Source: G963674685 sp964591275
GTDB taxonomy: Bacteria > Lernaellota > Lernaellaia > JACKCT01
Assembly (NCBI GenBank): GCA_964591275.1
Contig: CAZQAE010000080.1
Coordinates: forward strand, 1-21,447
Reading direction: 5' to 3'
DNA length: 21,447 nucleotides
Numbering within the stretch: position 1 is the stretch's first letter; the number at the start of each line of letters is the position of its first letter. This document shows, piece after piece, positions 14,476 to 21,447 of this stretch. A program made the translations under genes and the position numbers. The notes beneath the pieces were generated by a model. That model was not told the origin of the DNA, made no database searches, and saw nothing but the letters and a program-made list of their open reading frames with translations.

Positions 14476-15849
14476 GTGATCTTATCCCGACTTCGCATCC
14501 CGCTGGTATTGATTCCGGTCATTATCCTCGTTTCCACGCACGCCTTTGCGAATCGCGTAACGCCTGTCGTGGAGGCAGTGCGGAAACTGAGTCCCTCCGT
14601 CGTGAATATTTCCACCGAACAACAACTTCGCCGAGAAGGGCCATTTTCATACTTTCACGATCCGGTTTACGAAAAATTTTTCCGCGAGTTTTATGACCGT
14701 CGTCAATCGCCGAAGGTTCAGGAAACTCCCCTGGGAAGCGGAGTCATCATCGACCCGAACGGTTACGTTCTGACCAACGCGCACGTCATTTTGCGCTCCG
14801 GTCGAATCAAAGTTACCCTTCAAGATGGAACGTCCTATACCGCTGGTGTCGTCGGCGCGGAAAAATCCCTCGATCTGGCGATTTTAAAGATACAAGGCGG
14901 CGGGCCTTTCCCGAGTGCTCCCATGGGCGACAGCAAGAGCCTTATGATCGGCGAAACCGTCGTCGCCATCGGAAATCCATTCGGCCTTTCCCATACGGTC
15001 ACCACGGGAGTCGTCAGCGCGCTTCACCGGACGATCCAGACGGATAAAAATCGCGTGTACGTTGATTTCATCCAGACGGATGCTTCGATCAATCCGGGCA
15101 ACTCTGGAGGTCCTTTGCTCACCATCGACGGCAAGGTCATCGGAATCAACACGGCCATATACGGGCAGGGACAGGGAATCGGATTCGCAATCCCCATCGA
15201 TTCGGCCAAGCAAATCGTTGAGGATCTGATCCGCTACGGCAGGGTGCACTATGGATGGTTCGGACTGCGTGTAAAAGAACTGACTCCGCAACTTCGCCGC
15301 AGCCTTCATTATTCGGGTTCCGCCGGTCTCTATGTTTCACTCGTCTTCAACGATTCTCCCGCCGGGAAAAGCGGAATTTTAAAAGGCGACATCATCGAAA
15401 GCGTCGGCTCTCACCACATCGACAAGCTCAACGCCTACAAAAGCGTCATCCTGGCGCACACCGTGGGAAACGAAGTCGAGTTCCATCTCGACCGGCGAGG
15501 CGAAAAGATCAAACGAAAGGTTGTTCCAACAGGGTTTCCCAGAAAAATGGTCAATCCATATTCTCTGGCCTTATTGGGAATCGAGGTATCGCCGGCGACG
15601 CGCGGCGAGGCCGCGAAACTACGACTGCCCAAAGGTTCCGGGATCATTATTCGCCGCGTGCGAAAAGGCGGTCCCGCGGCTGGACTCGGATTGCAATCGG
15701 GCGACGCCCTTTTGGAATTGGACGACAAGGAACTGCGCACTGAAGAGGATTTCGCCAAGGCCGTCGCCGCGCTGCGCCTCAAAACATCAACCGTCATTCT
15801 CGTTCAAAGAGGCCTTTACGGCAATTACCTGTCCTTTCCGCTTCCGTAG
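14476..15849 (+). CDS. Periplasmic HtrA/DegP-family serine protease with two PDZ domains
   Basis: HtrA proteases degrade or refold damaged envelope proteins. The 457-residue protein begins with a Sec signal peptide (hydrophobic core about residues 7-20, likely cleaved after THAFA, residue 25). The trypsin-like domain has the complete triad: H103 in TNAHV, D133 in SLDLAILKI and S210 in GNSGGPL. Two PDZ domains follow, at about residues 255-345 and 360-450, the full DegP/DegQ plan. An LA-loop-like segment with FREFYDRR lies before the catalytic His. The start is GTG 14476, chosen because AGGAG (14463-14467) lies at proper spacing and the signal peptide begins there. The promoter is not clear. 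The flippase-like gene follows 23 bp later on the same strand. DegP, DegQ and DegS-like roles cannot be told apart. Confidence 0.92.
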   Translation: MILSRLRIPLVLIPVIILVSTHAFANRVTPVVEAVRKLSPSVVNISTEQQLRREGPFSYFHDPVYEKFFREFYDRRQSPKVQETPLGSGVIIDPNGYVLTNAHVILRSGRIKVTLQDGTSYTAGVVGAEKSLDLAILKIQGGGPFPSAPMGDSKSLMIGETVVAIGNPFGLSHTVTTGVVSALHRTIQTDKNRVYVDFIQTDASINPGNSGGPLLTIDGKVIGINTAIYGQGQGIGFAIPIDSAKQIVEDLIRYGRVHYGWFGLRVKELTPQLRRSLHYSGSAGLYVSLVFNDSPAGKSGILKGDIIESVGSHHIDKLNAYKSVILAHTVGNEVEFHLDRRGEKIKRKVVPTGFPRKMVNPYSLALLGIEVSPATRGEAAKLRLPKGSGIIIRRVRKGGPAAGLGLQSGDALLELDDKELRTEEDFAKAVAALRLKTSTVILVQRGLYGNYLSFPLP

Positions 15850-15872
15850 AATAAAAAAGGTTTTTTTACACT

Positions 15873-16880
15873 ATGTCCGGCATCGGAAAATTTCGCGGCA
15901 AGTTTATCCTGGGCCTCGTCCTGGGCGTTTTGGTATACTTGGCGCTCATCATTTATTCCGGCTGGGAACAGGTCATTGAAGCCTTCGCCGAATTCCCCTG
16001 GATATACGCTCCCGTCATCCTTGCTCTGACTTTGCTCAATTACTTATTGAGATTCAAAAAGTGGGACTATTACCTTGGCGTCCTGGACATCCAATGCTCC
16101 CGAACCGACAGCTTGGTCGTGTTTTTCTCCGGCCTAACGATGACGATCAGTCCCGGAAAAATCGGCGAATTGCTCAAAAGCTATTTTTTAAATAAGTGCG
16201 CCGGCGTGGAAGTCAGCCGAACCATGCCCGTCGTTGTGGCCGAAAGACTGACCGATTTTCTGGCGCTGGTCATTATTTCACTCAGCGGAATCGGTTTTCT
16301 GGCGACCGGCAGTTATCATATCATCATCCTGGCCGCGATTTTTCTTTTGAGTTTCATTTTCCTCATCGCCAATCGCCGGATTTCTCTTTTTTTTATCGGA
16401 CAGCTTGAAAAGCTCCCCGTCATCAGCCCCTTCGCCGGAAAAATTCATGTGATGTACGACAGCATGGCCTCGCTGCTCCGACTCGTTCCCCTGCTGGTCG
16501 CCACGGTCTGGTCGCTTGCCGCATGGATGTGCGAGTGCACCGGGATGTATATTGTGGCGCGCCTACTGGGCGGAGGCGCCGACATCCTGGCGGCCTCCTT
16601 CATTTACGCATTCGGCACGATCGCGGGTTCGATCTCCCCAGGCGGCCTTGGCGTCACCGACGGTTCGCTGCTGGCGATGCTCCAGAACTCAACCATGATG
16701 AATGGCGATCCCCTATCCAAAGCGGGCGCCGGCGCCGCCACATTGATTATCCGCATGGCGACATTGTGGTTCGCCGTTTTTGTCGGCGCCATTGTGCTGA
16801 TGTTGAATCAAAAGAGATTTTCCGGCGTTGGAGAATTTTTGGATGATCCCGAGACTTCGGAAAACACTGCCGGCGACTGA
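15873..16880 (+). CDS. Flippase-like integral membrane protein (LPG-synthase TM / UPF0104 family)
   Basis: 335 residues with roughly eight hydrophobic segments spread over residues 10-320 and short, partly basic loops. The pattern matches the lysylphosphatidylglycerol-synthase transmembrane family (AglD/MprF membrane part): RFKKWDYYL in the second loop, GLTMTISPGKIGELLKSYFL (residues 89-108), VVAERLTDFLAL and GTIAGSISPGGLGVTDGSLL. Members move or help move lipids or lipid-linked sugars across the inner membrane, but few substrates are known. The soluble aminoacyl-transfer domain of MprF is missing, so lysyl-PG synthesis is not expected. It starts 23 bp after the HtrA gene, so co-transcription is likely. 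The ribosome site is weak (AAGG at long spacing). Confidence 0.85.
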   Translation: MSGIGKFRGKFILGLVLGVLVYLALIIYSGWEQVIEAFAEFPWIYAPVILALTLLNYLLRFKKWDYYLGVLDIQCSRTDSLVVFFSGLTMTISPGKIGELLKSYFLNKCAGVEVSRTMPVVVAERLTDFLALVIISLSGIGFLATGSYHIIILAAIFLLSFIFLIANRRISLFFIGQLEKLPVISPFAGKIHVMYDSMASLLRLVPLLVATVWSLAAWMCECTGMYIVARLLGGGADILAASFIYAFGTIAGSISPGGLGVTDGSLLAMLQNSTMMNGDPLSKAGAGAATLIIRMATLWFAVFVGAIVLMLNQKRFSGVGEFLDDPETSENTAGD

Positions 16881-16984
16881 AATTCTTGGTAAATACTAGG
16901 CCGGATACTTTCCAAATTTTGAGTGTGGATTAGTCCCAAGTGCAAACGAAACTGCATACTCTTATGACTAAGCGAAGGCTCTCG

Positions 16985-17935
16985 TCAAAACTTCCCCTTA
17001 CTCGCAGTGGAGACGTCGATAACGACACGCGCGAAGACATCAAGGATGGACACTAATACTACTCGGGCGACGGGGAGAGCGAGTCTGTAACCGTGGGTAA
17101 CGTGGTCCCGATAGGGCTTCGAGACAAGCCTGAGTAATTGTTTGGTGTTATCCTGAATCACTTTCTTTTCATCGAAAATCACGATCAAACGATCTAAGTT
17201 TTTTGCAGTGCCAGACCATCCGCGTTCACAAGCGATATTCCGTAAGAGTCGTTCAAGCAAAGGAGTTAAATTTCTAATTGCGGCGTTGATCACCTCCTCC
17301 GTCGGATAGAGCAACCTTTTGAGTTCACACTCCAAACTGGGGCGAATGTCCTTCAGTATTTCGCAAGTGAGCAAGGGCGTGAGGGCGCACATCGGCTCGT
17401 CGAGTGAGGTCCACGAGTTCGTAAACCTAGTACGTGCATTCAAACGGTCGGTGAGGATGTAGAATGCATCCTTGCTGATTGTCAGGTCCTCAAGCCGATA
17501 CTTATACCCCCACAATGATAGGCTGAAATGCACTTCATCGTTTATAAAAACGTTGACGATAGCTTCATACCACAAGCCTCGTTTTGGTTCGCGGTACTTG
17601 CGGGAATGCTCTTTACCTTCGTCGGATGAATGAAACACAATATAGGGTTTGAGAGCCTCACGTGTTTCTTCGACCTCAGACCATTCGCATTTCATGACTC
17701 TGGCGTCGGAAATCCGTTGTTCTGAGCCTATGATCCCTCGCTTCATCCAATCAAGGAAGACCTCAGAGCTACAGGCATAGTCCTTAAAGAAAGGTAAATG
17801 AACCACGTCTGGAGAACCATCACGGCGAGTGGCGATAGTAGCATCCCAAACGACGTGTGTATCATATTGTGCAACTTTGGCTTCGAGCCATACTGCGAGA
17901 TTCGGGTCAACGTGCTTTGAAGGATAGAATGGCAT
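16985..17935 (-). CDS. Orphan protein with a HEPN-like C-terminal domain (putative RNase)
   Basis: 316 residues, no signal peptide or membrane segment. Two adjacent ATGs exist. The one at 17935 is preferred because AGGAG lies five bases upstream of it, against two for the other. Residues 1-200 are mixed alpha/beta with strands such as EAIVNVFINDEVHFSLSLWG; no family is recognised. Residues about 215-310 are helical. They contain LERLLRNIACERG and then RDHVTHG (R277-x4-H282 in the 317-residue numbering), which fits the R-x4-6-H catalytic motif of HEPN ribonucleases. HEPN domains occur in toxins, abortive infection and CRISPR effectors. No antitoxin or nucleotidyltransferase partner is adjacent, so a defence role is only a guess. 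The HEPN match rests on one motif in a helical setting. Confidence 0.65.
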   Translation of the reverse strand: MPFYPSKHVDPNLAVWLEAKVAQYDTHVVWDATIATRRDGSPDVVHLPFFKDYACSSEVFLDWMKRGIIGSEQRISDARVMKCEWSEVEETREALKPYIVFHSSDEGKEHSRKYREPKRGLWYEAIVNVFINDEVHFSLSLWGYKYRLEDLTISKDAFYILTDRLNARTRFTNSWTSLDEPMCALTPLLTCEILKDIRPSLECELKRLLYPTEEVINAAIRNLTPLLERLLRNIACERGWSGTAKNLDRLIVIFDEKKVIQDNTKQLLRLVSKPYRDHVTHGYRLALPVARVVLVSILDVFARVVIDVSTASKGKF

Positions 17936-18197
17936 CATCGCTCCTTAACGAAACCAACATTTCGATCAACAATCTTGCCAGAGTTAATCGAATGCCTGGT
18001 GGATTGCAACCAAGAAAGCGTAAGCCCTTTTGGGCGCAGTATGTCATTAAAAGGGTGAATTATCGCCTTTCAAAAAAGCCAACCAGGAGGGCGTGTTGAA
18101 GCCGCCCGCATCAATGCCGAGGACTTTCACGTCAGCTTTCTTTATCTGATTTTCTCTTCGTCGGCTTTGTCGGAATTTACTTCTTTCATTGGAGCCG

Positions 18198-21100
18198 TCA
18201 CGGAGTCCATTCATCTGCACCGATGTCCCAGGCGACGCCCCAAGGACGTGCATCGCCCTCGAAATCAAACTCTACGAGACCAGGGTCTATGTAATCCGGC
18301 ACTGGATCGATACCCCTGTCGCGACATAGGCTTTCGCTCTGAAGATGATAATCGCCACTGTCAGGATCAACGAAAAAGGGATCATCGTTGATGTTATTCG
18401 ACGCCTCAATGCAGCTAGACCAAGCGCAGGCGTTGACTTCGCCGATTGTATTTGCCTCACATTCAGTTGAGCCACCGTCGGAATCGAAATAATATACCAT
18501 GCAATCCATATCCGCGCCCCAGATGTCGTTGTTAAGCAGCGTTGCCACCGTTGTGGCTTCGCCACCACTATTACTGTTGTACGTACCGTAGCTGTCGCCT
18601 CCCGATCCGCCATCGATGGTGTTGTTCGCAAGCGTCGCCGCGCCGTCGTCGTTGTACACACCATAGCTGCTGGAGATTCCCGATCCGCCATCGATGGTGT
18701 TGTTCACAAGCGTCGCCTCGCCGTCGACATTGTAAACGCCGTAGCTGGAGCTTCCCGATCCGCCATCGATGTTGCTGTTCGCCATCGTCACCGTGCCGGA
18801 GTTGTACACGCTGTTGCTGTAGTCACTTCCCACCCCACCGTCAATTGTGCTGTTCGTCAGAGTCATCGTGCCGTCGTCGTGGTTGTATACACCGTAGCTG
18901 TTGTTTCCCGCCCCGCCGTTGATACTGCTGTTCACCAGAGTCACAGTGCCATCATCGTTGTAAAGGCCGTAAGTGTATGAGGTGCCTGATCCGCCGTTTA
19001 TATCGTTCTTAGCCAACGTCGCCTCACCATCTCCAATGAATATGCCATGACTGTTATCTCCCGCTCCGCCGTCAATGACATTACTATTCAGCGAGATTGT
19101 GTCATCATCCTGGTACACACCGTAGCTGTTGGAACTTCCCGATCCGCCGTTAATAGTGTTATGCGCCAGCGTCGCCGTGTCGCTGCCTTCGTGGTACACG
19201 CCGTAGCAATAGCTTCCCGATCCGCCGTTGATGTCGTTGTGTATCAATTTCACTTTGCCATAGTTGTACACGCCGTGGCTTCTGTTTCCCGCCCCGCCGT
19301 CGATGACATTGTTCACCAGCGTTGCAGTGCCATAGGCGTTATAGACACCTCGCGTAAGATCGATTCCCACTCCACCATCGATGGTGTTGTTGATTAGCGT
19401 CATCGTGCCGTCATTATTGCCAACGCCGTGTGAGGAACCTGCCGAGCCACCGTTGATGTTGTTGCTCATCAGCGTCGCCGTACCTTGATTGAACACGCCA
19501 TGACTGGAATCGTTTCCCGCTCCACCATTAAGGTCGTTGTTCACTAGCGTCGCTGTGCCGCTATTATTCACACCATAGCTGGAGCCTGTTCCCGACCCGC
19601 CATTGATAGTGTTATTTTTTAGTGTGACCGAGCCGGAGGTTCGCACGCCGTAACTGTTGCTGTATCCCGATCCTCCATCGATGATGTTGTTCGACAGTGT
19701 CGCCGTACTGATATTGTACAGACCGTGACTGTGCGAGCTTCCCGATCCACCATCGATGGTGTTGTTCGACAAAATCGCTGTGCCTCTGTTGAATAGGCCG
19801 TAGCTGGCGCTATTTGATGACGATCCGCCGCTAATGTCGTTGTTCGCCATCGTAATCGTGTCGCCATTGTACAGGCCGTAGCTAGAGCTTGCATCGCCAG
19901 TCGGCGAACCACCACTGATGATGTTGTTCGCCACCGTAACAGTGCCATCCAAATTGTACACGCCATAAGTGTGGTCGTCTCCAGTTCCGCCGTTGATAGT
20001 GAAACCTTCAATTGCGACGGAATTTGCATCTCTTATCTCCACAGCAGCAGATGTCGAAGCATTAATTGTCGTAATGTAGCCATCGATATTTCTCGTCCAA
20101 CCGACGGATTCGTAACCGCCGAAAAGAGATACTTTTGTCTCCACATTTTCAGTGTAATTTCCAGCAGCGACGTAAACTGACTTATCATTCGATAACGCTA
20201 AGATCGTAGCAGCGTTTATGGTACGCTTTGGTTCCGCCATTGTGCCAGGATTGGCGTCGTCGCCCATCGTCGCAACGAAAACGCCGTTCGCGTCGCTACG
20301 CACCAAGTCTCCCCCCTCACAGTTCTGGTCGATGCCATCGTCGGGCAATTCCATCGCGTCTGGATTTGAGAGAAAATCGGCATCATCGCAATCCGTCCCA
20401 GGAATGATGGGCGCAATGACTTGATCGTCTCCAAAATCGTCCTCGTCCCAATCCCTCATGCAGGCAACAGGATCGTCCGAAGGCGCGGCTCCAGGGAAAG
20501 AAGAGGCGTCAAGGTCGTCGCAATCAACTATCACGCCGCTAGTACCGAGGGCTGCGAAGCCATCTTCGTCTGCATCCCCACTGGTCGCGTCTCCAATCAC
20601 TCCGTCGCAATTGTAATCGATGAAATCCACTCCATCGTCGGAAGCGCCAGGATTGATTTGAAAGTCGCTGTCGTCGCAGTCGTCGCCACCGGACGCATCC
20701 GACTGATAGCCATCACAGTCTTCATCGAATCCCTCGTCGATTGTACCGTCGCAATTGTTGTCCACACCATCAAAAACCTCGGTCGCACCTGGATTCGCTG
20801 CATCGTTATCGTCGTTGCAATCACCGATGGCTTCCGAGTACCCGTCGCCATCATTGTCCTCATCCAATGGGCCGTTGTTGACTTGCACGCCAACACAGGT
20901 GCGTTGGCAGGAGTCATCTTCTTCTATGCACAATTCACTTACAGGCTCACAAGGATCGCCTGTGTTTTCGCATTGACTTTGTGCTTCATTGCAAAATTCA
21001 TCACCAGTACAAAACTGTCCGTCATCCAGGCAGGGATCACCCTCGTGAACTGAACAAGTCCCTGCATCGCAAGTGTCGTCGCCGTTGCAAAACTCGATGT

Positions 21101-21447
21101 CGTCACAGAAAACGCCGTCATTGTCAGACCATGAGCTGTCCGATAGGGCTTCATCGCATATTTCACATACATTGGCAGGATTGGTTTCTTCATCCTCGTA
21201 GCAGATTTCGTCTATCAGACAGCCTTCACAAGCGCCGGTATCGTCGTCCACGTCATCGTCCACGTCATCGTCGGCGTCGTCATCCGCATCATCGTCCACG
21301 TCATCGTCGGCGTCGTCATCCGCATCATCGTCCGCATCGTCGTCAAGGTCATCGTCTGCATCGTCATCGGCGTCATCGTCTGTGTCGTCATCAATGTCGT
21401 CGTTGAGATCATCATTCGCATCATCATCGTCAACATCGTCATCGGTG
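18198..21447 (-). CDS. Very large repeat-rich surface protein, N-terminus outside the window
   Basis: The frame is open to the right edge. The first start-like codon in it (GTG 21299) is a valine inside a repeat, so the true start lies beyond 21447. The order is a DDDx tract (21237-21447), a Cys-rich segment (about 20880-21236, many C-x-DG/GDxC spacings), about four MopE-type Asp/Cys repeats such as VDNNCDGTID and DCDD-DxxxNPGA (about 20300-20872), a DUF1565-like lead-in with PKRTINAATI and YVAAGNYTE (about 20030-20290), about 20 beta-helix rungs, and a C-terminal cap ending in GADEWTP. Such proteins are exported or outer-membrane lipoproteins; the signal peptide would be off-window. Many acidic sites suggest calcium binding. 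The function (adhesion, surface coat or carbohydrate binding) is unknown. The nearest downstream gene is 262 bp away. Confidence 0.85.
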   Translation of the reverse strand, partial: TDDDVDDDDANDDLNDDIDDDTDDDADDDADDDLDDDADDDADDDADDDVDDDADDDADDDVDDDVDDDTGACEGCLIDEICYEDEETNPANVCEICDEALSDSSWSDNDGVFCDDIEFCNGDDTCDAGTCSVHEGDPCLDDGQFCTGDEFCNEAQSQCENTGDPCEPVSELCIEEDDSCQRTCVGVQVNNGPLDEDNDGDGYSEAIGDCNDDNDAANPGATEVFDGVDNNCDGTIDEGFDEDCDGYQSDASGGDDCDDSDFQINPGASDDGVDFIDYNCDGVIGDATSGDADEDGFAALGTSGVIVDCDDLDASSFPGAAPSDDPVACMRDWDEDDFGDDQVIAPIIPGTDCDDADFLSNPDAMELPDDGIDQNCEGGDLVRSDANGVFVATMGDDANPGTMAEPKRTINAATILALSNDKSVYVAAGNYTENVETKVSLFGGYESVGWTRNIDGYITTINASTSAAVEIRDANSVAIEGFTINGGTGDDHTYGVYNLDGTVTVANNIISGGSPTGDASSSYGLYNGDTITMANNDISGGSSSNSASYGLFNRGTAILSNNTIDGGSGSSHSHGLYNISTATLSNNIIDGGSGYSNSYGVRTSGSVTLKNNTINGGSGTGSSYGVNNSGTATLVNNDLNGGAGNDSSHGVFNQGTATLMSNNINGGSAGSSHGVGNNDGTMTLINNTIDGGVGIDLTRGVYNAYGTATLVNNVIDGGAGNRSHGVYNYGKVKLIHNDINGGSGSYCYGVYHEGSDTATLAHNTINGGSGSSNSYGVYQDDDTISLNSNVIDGGAGDNSHGIFIGDGEATLAKNDINGGSGTSYTYGLYNDDGTVTLVNSSINGGAGNNSYGVYNHDDGTMTLTNSTIDGGVGSDYSNSVYNSGTVTMANSNIDGGSGSSSYGVYNVDGEATLVNNTIDGGSGISSSYGVYNDDGAATLANNTIDGGSGGDSYGTYNSNSGGEATTVATLLNNDIWGADMDCMVYYFDSDGGSTECEANTIGEVNACAWSSCIEASNNINDDPFFVDPDSGDYHLQSESLCRDRGIDPVPDYIDPGLVEFDFEGDARPWGVAWDIGADEWTP
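18515..20028 (-). repeat. About 20 tandem beta-helix repeats of about 75 bp inside the surface protein
   Basis: Each unit encodes 24-28 residues of the form TATLxNNxIDGGSGxxSSYGVYN. The Asn ladder (NN) and the IDGG/INGG turn recur in each. Some copies are nearly identical in DNA: CCATCGATGGTGTTGTT is found near 18611, 18691, 19374 and 19751. This implies recent unit duplication and makes the stretch prone to assembly errors. Confidence 0.85.
21237..21447 (-). repeat. 12-bp tandem repeat encoding Asp-Asp-Asp-X
   Basis: About 17 units of four codons, DDD followed by V, A, L, I or T, reach the window edge. Two units have Asn for the first Asp. GAC and GAT vary freely, so the protein pattern is better kept than the DNA. 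The tract lies at the N-terminal side of the visible protein. Confidence 0.9.

Noticed and set aside
18070..18107. Possible intrinsic terminator after the surface-protein gene (GGGCG/CGCCC stem, then a T-run on the minus strand)
   Set aside because: The stem is only five base pairs and the T-run starts about 11 bases beyond it, so it is too weak to annotate.
18047..18268. 73-codon minus-strand frame overlapping the end of the surface protein
   Set aside because: It overlaps the real gene in another frame and has no ribosome site or domain. A decayed gene remnant in 17939-18197 cannot be excluded.
18515..20028. CRISPR-like regular repeats
   Set aside because: Repeat and spacer are not separable; every unit is in frame and encodes a beta-helix rung, with no cas genes or leader.
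20421..21053. 210-codon plus-strand open frame opposite the surface protein
   Set aside because: The opposite strand has clear MopE and Cys-rich repeats. The valine/isoleucine-rich antisense reading comes from GAC/GAT codons.

Overview
The window reads as chromosomal DNA of a Gram-negative, probably deltaproteobacterial-grade, uncultured bacterium. LptE, a periplasmic HtrA protease and a Sec-exported protein imply an outer membrane. The right-edge protein combines an Asp-Asp-Asp-X tract, MopE-type Asp/Cys repeats and a beta-helix, an architecture I associate with environmental deltaproteobacteria and related lineages. The assignment is inference; no rRNA or tRNA gene is visible.

Layout. (1) 1-1296, minus strand: a promoter, a small secreted protein, lptE and the first 47 codons of holA. 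(2) 1368-2515: a minus-strand DHH/DHHA1 phosphoesterase, with good promoters on both strands between it and a plus-strand flavodoxin-like protein. (3) 3346-6830, plus strand: a translationally coupled pair of unknown proteins (436 aa helical/acidic, 173 aa with two membrane segments), rsmI with a divergent cofactor-loop motif, and an SRA-like/HNH endonuclease. (4) 7035-10257: a consensus sigma-70-type promoter drives a nitrogen cassette of a divergent alpha-type glutamine synthetase paralogue, PII (glnB) and a canonical glnA. (5) 10271-14356: a minus-strand unknown protein, a plus-strand nucleotide-sugar dehydrogenase and a minus-strand MagIII/Nth-like DNA glycosylase. (6) 14476-16880: an HtrA/DegP protease followed by a flippase-like membrane protein. 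(7) 16985-17935: a minus-strand orphan with a HEPN-like C-terminus. (8) 18198 to the right edge: a large surface protein whose start lies outside the window.

How the genes relate. The clearest functional unit is the glutamine synthetase paralogue-PII-glnA cassette. The canonical GlnA and PII keep their covalent-modification tyrosines, while the paralogue keeps its metal ligands but has lost a conserved active-site arginine. LptE, HtrA, the sugar-nucleotide dehydrogenase and the flippase-like protein all concern the cell envelope, but they do not form one operon. The accessory content is the SRA-HNH nuclease, the HEPN-like orphan and the repeat-rich surface protein. I find no intact multi-gene defence system, transposon, prophage or CRISPR array. 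The best leads are the altered glutamine synthetase beside PII, the glycosylase whose fourth iron-sulfur cysteine position is a TGA stop, the coupled unknown pair, and the repeat architecture of the large surface protein.
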